Below, piece by piece: positions 25,199-35,100 of a DNA stretch of 64,000 bases (position 1 is its first letter; each line of letters begins with the position of its first letter). The notes under the pieces were generated by a model, which was not told the origin of the DNA, searched no databases, and was given only the letters and a program-made list of their open reading frames with translations. Where the stretch lies: positions 721 to 64,720 of the forward strand of contig NZ_VANR01000008.1 in assembly GCF_005885675.1 (NCBI RefSeq). Reading direction: 5' to 3'. The position numbers and the translations under genes are program-made. The DNA is from Polaribacter aestuariivivens (GTDB taxonomy: Bacteria > Bacteroidota > Bacteroidia > Flavobacteriales > Flavobacteriaceae).

Positions 25199-26089
25199 TT
25201 AATCTATTTTTCTCCATTTAGGATTGTTGTTCGGAGAAATTTTTCTAAGAACTTGAACTAACTGATTTTTTCTATTGGTAGTTGGACCATCAGAATAAAT
25301 ACGAACCAATTCATCTGATTTTGCATCAAAAAACAAACGTATTAAGTAGTTTCCAATAGATTTATTGTAGAGTGTTTCTAAACCAATTACACTATCTTCA
25401 ACACTTTGTTTGGCTGCTTTTTTGTTGGCAACAAATACATCTAAGCCTTTTAAATGATAGTTGTAAAGCGAGTTTCTAAAAGCTTTTAATTTTGGTGATA
25501 ATAAATTATCTATTAATAAAAAACGATTTTGTTTACCTACAACATTTTGCCACGAAGCCAAACCACTTTGTTGTGCTTGTAACATTACATTTTGTGCTTC
25601 TTTTAAACTAGTTTCACCTCCATATAACGAGAAAGTATCTGCATCTGCACCAAGAATTATGTTTACGTAAAAAACAATTGTAGATATTAAGTTGCTATCA
25701 AAAGAATTTCTGTTGTAAATTAAAGGATCAAATTCATTGTATTTAAATGAAAAATCATTGTCTTTTATATTCAATACAGGTGATGCATAACTAGAGTTGT
25801 AAACAGGTCTTGTAGATTGTACTTGTAAGGTTGCCGTAAAGTTATTATTGTCTCTAGACGTAATAATCATTGTTATGGCACAATCAATACGTTCTTCTGG
25901 TTTTACGGTTTTATTAGTCCACTTTGTTTGATTAATATATTCGTTTAAAGCATTTTGTAAGGTTGTAAAAACTTGCTTATTTGAACCTGCAATTTGATCG
26001 GAATTTACAGTTACTAAACAGTTTAATTCTTGAGCTTTAAAACTTAGAATTGAAAATAATAAAATAAAAAATGTTACTATTTTTTTCAT
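25199..26089 (-). CDS. DUF4835 family periplasmic protein
   Basis: 296 residues with a signal peptide (cut after FKA-Q). The mature N-terminus ELNCLVTVNSDQIAGSNKQV and the later FSLYGGE and NRFLLIDNLLSP segments identify the DUF4835 family, restricted to Bacteroidota and of unknown function. It sits 6 bp after coaBC and before recN, the usual family context. Confidence 0.88.
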   Translation of the reverse strand: MKKIVTFFILLFSILSFKAQELNCLVTVNSDQIAGSNKQVFTTLQNALNEYINQTKWTNKTVKPEERIDCAITMIITSRDNNNFTATLQVQSTRPVYNSSYASPVLNIKDNDFSFKYNEFDPLIYNRNSFDSNLISTIVFYVNIILGADADTFSLYGGETSLKEAQNVMLQAQQSGLASWQNVVGKQNRFLLIDNLLSPKLKAFRNSLYNYHLKGLDVFVANKKAAKQSVEDSVIGLETLYNKSIGNYLIRLFFDAKSDELVRIYSDGPTTNRKNQLVQVLRKISPNNNPKWRKID

Positions 26090-26095
26090 AAAAAA

Positions 26096-27304
26096 TTAAG
26101 AAATTCTTTTAACTATTTCGTTCATAATATCTTCTGCAACAGCTGTTTTAGACTTTAATTCAAAAGATTTTTCGTTTAAACCTTTATCAATGATAGTAAT
26201 TTTATTTGTATCTGTTGCAAAACCTGCACCTTTATCTTGCAAAGAATTCAATACGATTGCGTCTAAATTCTTTTTTGTTAACTTTGATTTTGCATTTTCT
26301 AATTCATTATTAGTTTCTAAAGCAAAACCAACCAAAAATTGATGTTTTTTTATGGCTCCTAATGAGGCTAAAATATCTTTTGTTGGTGTTAGCTGAATCT
26401 CTAACGAACTATCTTTCTTTTTTATTTTCTGAGTTGCAATATTTTTTGGTTTATAGTCTGCTACTGCAGCAGAAAGTATCGCAATATCTACTTCTCCAAA
26501 ATATTTATGTGACGCTTTATACATTTCTTCAGCTGATACAACATTAATTCTATGTACTAAACTATGTTTTATATGCTGATTGCTTGGTCCTGAAACTAAA
26601 AAAACTTCTGCTCCTAAATTTGCAGCTGCTTTTGCAATTGCAAACCCCATTTTACCTGAAGAATGATTTCCTATGAAACGTACAGGGTCTATTGCTTCAT
26701 AAGTTGGTCCTGCAGTTAATAAAAGTTTTTTACCTTTTAAGGGTAATTTCGATTCGATATCACTTTGTATGAATGAAACAATATCCTCTGGTTCTGCCAT
26801 TCTACCTTCACCAATTAAACCACTAGCCAATTCACCAGATGTAGCTGGAATAATAATGTTACCAAAGTCTTTTAATTTTTCTAAACTTTGTTTTGTTGAA
26901 GGATGTTTGTACATATCTAAATCCATTGCTGGAGCAAAATACACAGGACATTTTGCAGATAAATAGGTTGCTAACAATAGGTTCTCGCAAGTTCCATTTG
27001 CCATTTTAGACAAAGTGTTTGCTGTTGCTGGAGCGATTAACATATAATCTGCCCAAAGACCTAAATCTACATGGTTGTTCCATAATTCATTTTCATCTTC
27101 TTTATTATAAAATGTAGAATGAACAGGATTTTTAGATAATGTGGAAAGTGTGAGAGGTGTTATAAAATCTTTAGACGCAGACGTCATAACAACTTTGACC
27201 TCTGCGTCTAATTTTATAAATAAACGAACTAAACTAGCCGTTTTATAAGCAGCAATTCCTCCTGAAATACCTAGAAGTATTTTTTTACCACTTAAAACAG
27301 ACAT
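26096..27304 (-). CDS. coaBC: Bifunctional phosphopantothenoylcysteine decarboxylase/phosphopantothenate-cysteine ligase
   Basis: 402 residues. The N-terminal CoaC flavoprotein domain (~1-180) starts LSGKKILLGISGGIAAYK and contains the PAMDLDM segment that corresponds to the family PxMNxxM motif, plus the nearby Cys in GTCENLL. The CoaB domain (~185-400) begins KKLLLTAGPTYEAIDPVRFI and includes NHSSGKMG. Together they make 4'-phosphopantetheine from 4'-phosphopantothenate in coenzyme A synthesis. The start codon overlaps the rpoZ stop by one base (TAATG), suggesting translational coupling. Confidence 0.95.
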   Translation of the reverse strand: MSVLSGKKILLGISGGIAAYKTASLVRLFIKLDAEVKVVMTSASKDFITPLTLSTLSKNPVHSTFYNKEDENELWNNHVDLGLWADYMLIAPATANTLSKMANGTCENLLLATYLSAKCPVYFAPAMDLDMYKHPSTKQSLEKLKDFGNIIIPATSGELASGLIGEGRMAEPEDIVSFIQSDIESKLPLKGKKLLLTAGPTYEAIDPVRFIGNHSSGKMGFAIAKAAANLGAEVFLVSGPSNQHIKHSLVHRINVVSAEEMYKASHKYFGEVDIAILSAAVADYKPKNIATQKIKKKDSSLEIQLTPTKDILASLGAIKKHQFLVGFALETNNELENAKSKLTKKNLDAIVLNSLQDKGAGFATDTNKITIIDKGLNEKSFELKSKTAVAEDIMNEIVKRIS

Positions 27305-27624
27305 TATTCTGTTTCTGGAGTTCTGTGGTAAATTTTATCATTTAACCATTCTTCTACAGCAATTGCTGTAGGTTTTGGCAATCTTTCGTAAAATTTAGAA
27401 ACTTCTATTTGCTCTTTGTTTTCAAAAACTTCTTCTAAACTATCGTTATAAGTTGCAAATTCTTCTAATTTTTCTACCAATTCTTTTTTCAAGTCAGAGT
27501 TTATTTGTTCTGCTCTTTTTGCAATTATTGAAATTGCTTCGTAAATGTTTTCAGTTGGTTCCTGAAGTTCATTTTTATCGTAAGTAATTGTTGTAGATGC
27601 TGCTTTGGTATCTTTATAATCCAT
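27304..27624 (-). CDS. rpoZ: DNA-directed RNA polymerase omega subunit (Bacteroidota type)
   Basis: 106 residues. NIYEAISIIAKRAEQINSDL is the conserved omega core (beta'-clamping helix), with the longer acidic C-terminal tail usual in Bacteroidota. The position between bamD (10 bp upstream) and coaBC (overlapping TAATG) is the standard one in this phylum. Confidence 0.8.
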   Translation of the reverse strand: MDYKDTKAASTTITYDKNELQEPTENIYEAISIIAKRAEQINSDLKKELVEKLEEFATYNDSLEEVFENKEQIEVSKFYERLPKPTAIAVEEWLNDKIYHRTPETE

Positions 27625-27634
27625 AATTAAATTA

Positions 27635-28495
27635 TTATTTCTTTTGTATGTCTTCTATTTGTTTTTGTCTTGCAATAAGAGTTTCAACTTTTTGCTGTTC
27701 TTCTTGCAATGTTTCCATCATTTTTTGAGTTTCCTCTAAATATGTAGATTTTGGAAAGTTTCTTACTAGCTTTCCATGTGCTTCTTTTGCGTCTTTAATA
27801 CGATCTAGTTTTCTTCTAGTCGTACTTTTTAAAACAAAATCGTGTGCTGCTTTAAAACGATAATATAGCGCTTCTTCTTTAAAAGAACTTCCTAAAAAAT
27901 CTTCCAATAAATTGTCAAACGCCTGAATTGCCGCTTTGTAATTTCTTAAATCGTAATCTGCAGTTGTATAATACGTTTTTGCAATTTCGAAATATTTTTT
28001 TTCTAATTTGTAGCGTAACTCTTTATAATGCTTGTTTGCTTCTTCAATTTTATCAGATTCTGGATAAGTATTTATAAAACTTTGAAAAGACTCTAAAGCT
28101 TTATTGGTATCTGTAGGATCTAAACTAAAACGTGGTGAAGCCAATTTATAGCTGTATGCTGATAAAAAAGCAGCTTCTTCTTTTTTAGAACTAGAAGGAT
28201 AATTATTTGTAAATCGATTAAAATAATAACCTGCCAATGTGTAACTTTTTTCGTTAAAGTTAGATTGTGCAATCATGAAAGAAATACGTTCCATTTGAGG
28301 TTTACCTCTGTAAACTGGTGTTATTTTTTCAAACAAACGTAATGCTTTACCGTATTTTTGACTTTCGTACATTTTTACGGCCATTTTATACTGCTCTTCT
28401 GCAGTACCTTTATTTAATACTTTTTGATATTCACCACATGAAAACAGTAGTAAACTAAGTACAAATAAACACGCTAAATTTTTAATTTTTTGCAT
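27635..28495 (-). CDS. bamD: Outer-membrane protein assembly lipoprotein BamD
   Basis: 286 residues, lipoprotein signal with lipobox LLFSC (Cys20). Tandem tetratricopeptide helices run from about 30 to 240 (KMYESQKYGKALRLFEKI, YYFNRFTNNYPSS, YPESDKIEEA), as in the BamD/YfiO component of the beta-barrel assembly machine. The C-terminal ~40 residues are a charged Gln/Glu-rich helix. A promoter box ends only four bases before the start codon, so the mRNA may be nearly leaderless. Confidence 0.88.
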   Translation of the reverse strand: MQKIKNLACLFVLSLLLFSCGEYQKVLNKGTAEEQYKMAVKMYESQKYGKALRLFEKITPVYRGKPQMERISFMIAQSNFNEKSYTLAGYYFNRFTNNYPSSSKKEEAAFLSAYSYKLASPRFSLDPTDTNKALESFQSFINTYPESDKIEEANKHYKELRYKLEKKYFEIAKTYYTTADYDLRNYKAAIQAFDNLLEDFLGSSFKEEALYYRFKAAHDFVLKSTTRRKLDRIKDAKEAHGKLVRNFPKSTYLEETQKMMETLQEEQQKVETLIARQKQIEDIQKK

Positions 28496-28499
28496 CGGG

Positions 28500-28507
28500 C
28501 AAAATTA
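28500..28507 (-). promoter_or_regulatory. -7 box TAATTTTG directly before bamD
   Basis: The octamer matches TAnnTTTG on the minus strand and is followed by CCCG and then the bamD ATG at 28495, leaving almost no room for a 5' leader. No TTTG -33 element is visible. Confidence 0.45.
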
Positions 28508-28729
28508 GTGATTAATTATGGATTATAAAAGAAATAATTTAAACGGAAAAAAACTTTTTTTAATCTTAAAAAGTAATAAATATCAGCAAATTACATGATG
28601 ATTTACTTTTTTAGGATTTTTAAATAAAGTATAATTATTAAACAGTTCTTTTTACAATAAATTGTATCGTACAATTATCCGCAAAAAAAAATATAAAAAT
28701 GTAGAATAGATACTAAAAGTTTGTTAATA

Positions 28730-29245
28730 TTATGGCGCTGTTTGTGTTGGAGGCACTGTTATTAAAGACTTTATATCATTATCAAATAAATAAAACCCTC
28801 CTTTATCATCGCCAATTAGTTTTATTTTATCCAAAATGTTTCTAGCCAAAGCTTCTTCTTCTATTTGTTCAGAAACATACCATTGCAAGAAATTATGAGT
28901 CGCATAATCTTTTTCTTGAAGGCAAATATCAACCAAATCGTTTATTGATGCAGACACCATAACTTCGTGATTAAAAAGTTCTTGAAACATTTCTTTAAAA
29001 GAGCCAAACTCAATTGGTGGCGCTTTTAATGCTGATATTTTTGCATGACCTCCTCTTTCATTTATAAACTTTACCAATTTTAGCATGTGCATTCTTTCTT
29101 CGTCAGAATGTGCATACATAAATTGCGCAACGCCCTCAAAACCTAAAACTTCTGCCCAAGAAGCCATTGCTAAATACACTTGTGAAGATTGAGCTTCAAC
29201 CGTAATTTGTTTGTTTAATGCTTCTTCTATTTTTGGTGATAACAT
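28730..29245 (-). CDS. ftnA: Ferritin (non-haem)
   Basis: 171 residues, a four-helix iron-storage protein. The ferroxidase ligands are in place: Glu in VEAQSSQVYLAMASWAE, the DEERMH segment (~residues 49-54) and Glu/Gln in YVSEQIEEEA (~128-137). The length is typical of bacterial FtnA, and the C-terminal tail is divergent. It stands between dapA and bamD with its own promoter. A 233-bp gap downstream holds the bamD promoter, and ATTGTATCGTACAAT (28661-28675), a small inverted repeat. Confidence 0.9.
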   Translation of the reverse strand: MLSPKIEEALNKQITVEAQSSQVYLAMASWAEVLGFEGVAQFMYAHSDEERMHMLKLVKFINERGGHAKISALKAPPIEFGSFKEMFQELFNHEVMVSASINDLVDICLQEKDYATHNFLQWYVSEQIEEEALARNILDKIKLIGDDKGGFYLFDNDIKSLITVPPTQTAP

Positions 29246-29269
29246 GTTTTTAACTTTTTAATGATACCT

Positions 29270-29277
29270 CAAATTTA
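29270..29277 (-). promoter_or_regulatory. -7 box TAAATTTG of the ferritin gene
   Basis: A match to TAnnTTTG on the minus strand, 24 bp upstream of the ferritin ATG. A TTTTTG lies upstream, but closer (13 bp) than the usual ~19 bp. Confidence 0.45.
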
Positions 29278-29331
29278 CGGATTTAAATTTCAAAAACAGC
29301 TTTAAGAATTGTAATTTTTATACTAAAATTC

Positions 29332-30210
29332 TTAAAAATTATTTACAAAATTTTTAATTTTATGTTGTAATTCATCACTTGCTGGTACTAAAGGCAATCT
29401 AACATTTGTGCTAGAAATATTTAATTCATTTAATACCGATTTTATGCCTGCTGGATTATTTTCAGCAAATATTAAATCGATAATTTCCATCATTTTAAAA
29501 TGAATTGCATACCCTTCTTTATTTTTTCCTTCTAAACCACAATTAATCATGGTAGAAAATTGTTTTGGAAATGCTTGACCAATTACAGATATTACACCAG
29601 AACCTCCTGCTAAGGTTACTCCTAATGCTAAATCATCATCACCAGAAATTACTAAAAAGTCTTCTGGTTTGTCTCGTAACAACTCTAAGTATTGTTGTGT
29701 ATTATTACCAGCTTCTTTGATACCAACAATGTTTTTAAAATCTTTTGCCAATCGAATTGTTGTTGCGGCATCCATATTTTTTGCTGTTCTTCCTGGAACA
29801 TTATACAAAATAATTGGTTTTTCTGTTGCTGCTGAAATTGCTTTAAAATGTTGGTAAAAGCCTTCTTGAGTTGGTTTGCTGTAATATGGAGCAACAGATA
29901 AAATACCATCAATGTTTGTTAAATCTGTATTTTTTATGTCTTTTACAACTTCTAAAGTATTGTTTCCTCCAATTCCTAAAACCAAAGGCAAACGATTGTT
30001 GTTTGTTGTTACAATAAGCTCTATAATTTGTTGTCTTTCTTCTTTAGAAATTGTTGCACTTTCTGCAGTAGTACCGTTAATTACTAAATAATCTGTACCA
30101 TTATCTATATTGTAATTTACCAATTTTTTAAGCGCTTCAAAATCTACACTTAAATCGTTTTTAAAAGGGGTGATTAAAGCAACTCCTGTTCCAATAAACT
30201 TTTGCATCAT
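29332..30210 (-). CDS. dapA: 4-hydroxy-tetrahydrodipicolinate synthase
   Basis: 292 residues, TIM barrel of the lysine/diaminopimelate pathway, condensing aspartate semialdehyde with pyruvate. Visible: GTGVALITPF at the N-terminus, NGTTAES (Thr-Thr of the proton relay), ILYNVPGRT (Tyr) and VGIKEAG with the Schiff-base Lys near residue 163. Two adjacent ATG codons (30210 and 30207) could start it. A TAnnTTTG box lies 17 bp upstream. Confidence 0.95.
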   Translation of the reverse strand: MMQKFIGTGVALITPFKNDLSVDFEALKKLVNYNIDNGTDYLVINGTTAESATISKEERQQIIELIVTTNNNRLPLVLGIGGNNTLEVVKDIKNTDLTNIDGILSVAPYYSKPTQEGFYQHFKAISAATEKPIILYNVPGRTAKNMDAATTIRLAKDFKNIVGIKEAGNNTQQYLELLRDKPEDFLVISGDDDLALGVTLAGGSGVISVIGQAFPKQFSTMINCGLEGKNKEGYAIHFKMMEIIDLIFAENNPAGIKSVLNELNISSTNVRLPLVPASDELQHKIKNFVNNF

Positions 30211-30227
30211 TTTTATTTTTAGAAGTA

Positions 30228-30235
30228 CAAAATTA
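30228..30235 (-). promoter_or_regulatory. -7 box TAATTTTG of dapA
   Basis: A match to TAnnTTTG on the minus strand, 17 bp before the first dapA ATG, in the gap after the DUF6913 gene. Confidence 0.42.
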
Positions 30236-30312
30236 CGCTTTTAAGATTGATATTTTTATACTTTTATAAATTCTTAGAAAGAATAAACAACTTTATAATT
30301 AAAGTTTAAAAT

Positions 30313-30828
30313 TTATAATTTTTTAATAATTTGAAGATACTTTTTTAACTCTGTAGCAAATTCATTTGTTTTAGCAACGTCTTCAGAAATTTCTATTTCG
30401 TATAAATTAGAATTTACATTTGAAAAACCAACTTTAAATGATGCTTTTGATTGTAGGACTGCACTTTCTAAATACAAATTTGGTTGATGAAAATAACCTA
30501 TTAATAAATCGAAAGGTTGCTCTAAGAAACTCTGAAAATTTTCTTGAATAAACTCACCTTTCCACCCAATATCATTTTCCGAGAAATGTTTGTAAGAAAA
30601 CTCATTGAGTTTATTAAACTTTCTAAAACTATATATTTTTGCATTTCTTACGCCTAATGTGTTTTCTATAATTGATAAAACAGCTGTTTTAGATTGAATT
30701 TCATCTGTAGTTAAAATACCTACAGATTGTATTTTCTTTTGAGAAATTACTTTATTTTCTAAAGATTTTTGTAAAGTTTTTTGAAACTTTTTCTGTAAAA
30801 TAGTGTGTTTTAACTTTGTAAACTTCAT
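30313..30828 (-). CDS. DUF6913-like flavobacterial protein
   Basis: 171 residues, no signal peptide, so cytoplasmic. A basic N-terminal helix (QKKFQKTLQKSLEN) is followed by an alpha/beta part with FNKLNEFSYKHFSENDIGWKG and FDLLIGYFHQPN. I recognise this as the small flavobacterial family often found next to dapA (DUF6913). Function unknown. Confidence 0.7.
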   Translation of the reverse strand: MKFTKLKHTILQKKFQKTLQKSLENKVISQKKIQSVGILTTDEIQSKTAVLSIIENTLGVRNAKIYSFRKFNKLNEFSYKHFSENDIGWKGEFIQENFQSFLEQPFDLLIGYFHQPNLYLESAVLQSKASFKVGFSNVNSNLYEIEISEDVAKTNEFATELKKYLQIIKKL

Positions 30829-30864
30829 TAGGAAATATAAATTGTAAACATGTAAAAATAAACA

Positions 30865-31956
30865 TTATTTATTGGTAATTTCTAACAAAATAAATTGATT
30901 TAATTGTTTACCATACACTTGAAAATTATCATCAGATACTAAAATTAAACTTTTATTACCATTGGCAAGTTTTGGTCCGAAAGTGATTCCTTCAATATTA
31001 TCTATAATTCCATCAGTTAATTCATTTTTAACATCTTCAAAATTGAATAAAAGCTGTTTTTTTAAAGGGATGTAGTTTGTGTTTATTAGAGAATCTATAG
31101 CTAATATATTTGATGAATTTTCTTGCACTTGAGCATCAAAAATTCGAATGATATTTCCATAACTTCCATAACCATTTTGATAAGTTCTTTCAACAATAAA
31201 AAATTTATTTTTCTCGTATTCTAAAATGGCTGTTACTCCATTTAAATTAATATTTCCTTTTGCAGGTTTTGTTATTTTTTCTAACTGATATGCGAACTGT
31301 TTGGTTGCATTTTGTGTTTTATTATCAAAGTACGTTATTCTTATTGGCGAATTTGTTTCTGCAAATGTTGGCTCTACTCCATCTGATTTTAAAACACCTT
31401 CCATAGCAACCCAAAAACCTGTATTGTTGTAACTTTTTGAAGAAGCTTCAAAAGTTGCGTTATGTTTCATGTTTTGCTCGTTGCGTAATGTTTTTGGTTG
31501 TAGGTATTTTTTTAAAAAACTACCTTTTAAATTGGTACTAAAAACAAATGGTGGTTTTTTATAATTTACAGAACCTTCACTCACAAAGTTGATTTCATTT
31601 GTAGTTTCATCAACAAAAATAGATTCTAAATCTAAATAATTATTTTGATAAAAAGTGTTTGTACTATCTTTTAAATCAATAACGTCTTCTAGTATTATTG
31701 TGTCTATTTTAGAATTTTCAAGATTTATTTTTGCTTTTAAGTATCTGGGATTTTTGGCATCATCAATTACAAAGTAATAATGATTATTGGCGTAATCTAC
31801 TCCAGACAAACCTCCTATGAATGTGTTTTTGAACTCCATAGAATCTTGTAAAACGAATTCATCTAAAAAATGTAACGTTGCTTTTTTTTCATTTTTACAA
31901 GACTGCAAAAAACAGATACACAGTATAAAAAGTAAATTTTTATTAATTAGTTTCAT
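30865..31956 (-). CDS. Lipoprotein with esterase-like phytase-type beta-propeller
   Basis: 363 residues, lipobox LQSC (Cys20). The mature part has the segments GGLSGVDY, LDLESIFVDE, GFWVAMEG, NLNGVTAILEYE and NIEGITFGP, the repeated G-(I/V)-(E/A)-(A/G) blades of the family called esterase-like activity of phytase. Members are secreted or lipid-anchored and mostly uncharacterised. The 202-bp gap upstream holds three evenly spaced CCCCTA repeats. Confidence 0.8.
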   Translation of the reverse strand: MKLINKNLLFILCICFLQSCKNEKKATLHFLDEFVLQDSMEFKNTFIGGLSGVDYANNHYYFVIDDAKNPRYLKAKINLENSKIDTIILEDVIDLKDSTNTFYQNNYLDLESIFVDETTNEINFVSEGSVNYKKPPFVFSTNLKGSFLKKYLQPKTLRNEQNMKHNATFEASSKSYNNTGFWVAMEGVLKSDGVEPTFAETNSPIRITYFDNKTQNATKQFAYQLEKITKPAKGNINLNGVTAILEYEKNKFFIVERTYQNGYGSYGNIIRIFDAQVQENSSNILAIDSLINTNYIPLKKQLLFNFEDVKNELTDGIIDNIEGITFGPKLANGNKSLILVSDDNFQVYGKQLNQFILLEITNK

Positions 31957-32021
31957 TTTTTAACATTTTTTTTATATAATTGCAAAGAGTTTTGGTTTTA
32001 ACATCATCAAAATTCAATTAA

Positions 32022-32106
32022 CCCCTAAAACTCGGTAAATAATTTTTAGTGTTTTTTTTGCCCCTAACAAATTAATCACAATTATATAAAAACATTTACC
32101 CCTATC
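32022..32106 (-). repeat. Three CCCCTA (TAGGGG on the minus strand) direct repeats at 39-40 bp spacing
   Basis: CCCCTA occurs at 32022-32027, 32061-32066 and 32101-32106, in otherwise AT-rich DNA upstream of the phytase-like lipoprotein gene. The even spacing (close to four helical turns) suggests binding sites for a regulator on one face of the DNA, but this is inference. Confidence 0.45.
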
Positions 32107-32110
32107 TGAA

Positions 32111-32141
32111 AAAGCAACTATTTACGTAGTTGCTTTTTTTG
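32111..32141 (-). terminator. Rho-independent terminator after the ABC permease/aminopeptidase gene
   Basis: AAAAAGCAACTA (32111-32122) pairs perfectly with TAGTTGCTTTTT (32129-32140) around six bases. It has T-runs on both strands, so it may work in both directions, and lies 18 bp after the stop of the minus-strand gene. Confidence 0.85.
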
Positions 32142-32158
32142 TTTTTTGAAGTTTTGTT

Positions 32159-35100
32159 TTATAGCTTTCTTCTATTATCATCAGATTTTGTGTCAATTAA
32201 TTTATTGTAAGGATCTATACCAACTTCTGTAGGTTTCTCGTTAACAATTAACGTGATTTTATTATGAATTTGCGTTATTTTGTGCTTTTTAAAATAGAGT
32301 TGTTTTTCTTTCTTTTTCCCATCAATTTCTTCTTCTGAAAAAACACCAACATCAATATAATCTGCTAAAGGAACTGAGTAAATTGGGGTTGTTTTATCTT
32401 TTGGTGTATACATTAAGCTGTCACCAACTTTTTCGCCATAATACTTTTTCCCTTTTTCATCATTTCTATATTTAGACACTTCAAATTCAATATCTACTTG
32501 ATATTTTCCATTTTCTAATTTGGTTGAAGTTACATCTACTACTCTATTTTTATAGAGTGTAATAGTTTCAAACATGTCTTTTAAAACATATTTTAAAGAA
32601 TCTGGTGTTACTTGATTAATGTAGCTTAACATTTCAATAGAAGTTGTGTAAGGTGGTTCTTGAAATTTAACTTTTTCTACATATTTTTTTAGAGCACCAT
32701 TTAATTTTTCTTCTCCAATATAATCACTTAAAGCGTAAAATACCATTGAGCCTTTTTGGTAATGTATGTAACCTTGCCCATCATTATACATTAAAGGTTT
32801 TTCTCTTTTGGTTTCAAAAGTTCTTTGAATTAAATAACCATCTAAAGCATCTTTTAAAAATTTACGCATTTTGTTTTTTCCATGTTGATGTTCTAAAACT
32901 TTTAATGATACGTATTCAGACATGCTTTCAGATAACATGGTTGCACCTAAAACATCTGCTCCAATTACTTGATGCGCCCACCATTGATGCGCCACTTCGT
33001 GAACTGTAATTGCAAAAGGATAATCTACACCATCTTCATTTTCATCATCTACATCTGCAATAAAGCCTAAACCTTCAGAAAAAGGAATTGTGTTTGGAAA
33101 TGATTGTGCGAAACCACCTCCAGTTCTTGGAAACTCAATAATTCTTGCTTGTTTGTGCTGATAAGGACTAAAATTTTTAGCGTTGTAAGCTAAAGATGCT
33201 TTCATTCCCTTCATCATTCTATCTAAATTATATGTATGTGGTTTGTGGTAATAAATTTCTAAACTTATGCCATTCCAAAGTTCTTTTTTAACTTCATATC
33301 TGGCTGAGTTGAAGGCATAAAAGTTTAATATTTTACTATCCATTTTATAATGGAAATATTTTCTGTCATTTTCTATCCATTCTTTTTGTAAATAACCAGG
33401 TGCAATTGCAATTTGATCTTTTGAGGTTGAAACAGTTGCCTCAAAATCTATCCAATCTGAATCTTTAGAAATATAGGTATTGCCTAATGCTGTAGAATCT
33501 GTAGGATGTGGACGCAAGTTATTTGGTGGTAAATCATATTTTTTTCTTGTTTTATTATCTCTTAATTCTCCTCCAGACGCATACCCTAAAGATGGGAATA
33601 TGGCAAAGTTATTTATAAAAGTTCCGTTTTCAATTACAGGCGATTTCTGTTGAAACATGGTATTTTCTTTACTTTTAACAGTAATTTTTAGTTGTAAAGA
33701 ATCTCCAGGTTGTATTTTATTTTCAAAGTGATAAATATCGAAATGAAAAACTGTATCTTCTAACACCAAATTATTTGGTTTATTAAACTCAAAAGTGCTT
33801 TCTAATGCATTGTGATTTAAGAAAATACTATCTATTGCCTTATTCGTTTTATTAACCATTGTAAAAACTGCTGAAGCATCAAAGGTTTTTTTCTTCGGAA
33901 AAATATTCATGTTTGCATTTACTGCTACAATTCTTGGTTGCTTATAGTTTTCGTATTTTTTGTAAGTTTTTTCCCACTTTACAGCATTTAATTCTGCTTG
34001 TTTGGATGCACTATTTTTATTTTTAGATTTTGTTTCTTGAAAGATGGTAAATCCTAATCCTACAAATGCAATTAAAAGTGTGAAAAATGCAATTTTTTGA
34101 GGTGCTTTAAAACGTTGTTTTGCAATGTAAATTCTTTCTGCAAAAGAGTTTGGTAAACCTCTAACCCACATTAAAATACTTAATACTAAAAGTAAAGATC
34201 CTCCTAAAATCCAATACAGTTTATACCATAAATATCTTGATAAATCTGAACCATAACCATTCATATCAGAATAACTAAAACCAGGTCCTTCATTATATTT
34301 AAAAATAGATAGTTCTATACCAATTAATGATAAAAAAGGAGTTCCAATCGCAATTATCAATAGTATAAAAAAACCTAAATATTGATTTTTAACTAAAGTT
34401 TGAATAAATATTGATAAAAGTGCCCAAACTACATAATTTAAAAATTTAAGTCCAAACAATTCTTTTATATAATGCCCGATTTCAAAATCATAATAGCCAT
34501 TATACGCTTGAAACAACATTCCAGAAACCATAATTACCGCCAATAAAACCAATTGCATTTTTAGTAATGCAATTAATTTAGAAAATAGCAATGCCCAATT
34601 CGGAATTGGTGTACTATCAACCAAATGACTAATTCTTGCAGTTCTTGCTCTTTGCACTAACATACCTGCGTATAAAAAAGTACATACATTTATAACTAAA
34701 AGACTAAAAATATTTCCTCCTCTTAACATTTGCCATGTTACAGGTAATGTTTCTGTTCCAAAAATTTTACCAACTGTAAATAAAGTTCCTATTAATAATA
34801 AAATACCAACAATTAAAATACAAATGAATGGTAAGCTTTTAAAAATGTATTTAAAATCAATATTAGAAAGTTTCCACAATGTTTTTAAATTCTGTACAAA
34901 AGAGTAATTATGAGATACTTTTGGTAGAATAATTTTGGTTACTCCACTAAAGTTGGTTTTTACAACTCTTTCTCCTTTTGCTTTTCTAAAAGAAATAGCA
35001 AGCGCATTTTGACTGAATTTAAAGTACTTATATACCAAACCAAAAACCAAACTAGAAATTGCAAGCCACAATAGTCTATTATAAATGATTAGCTCTTTAA

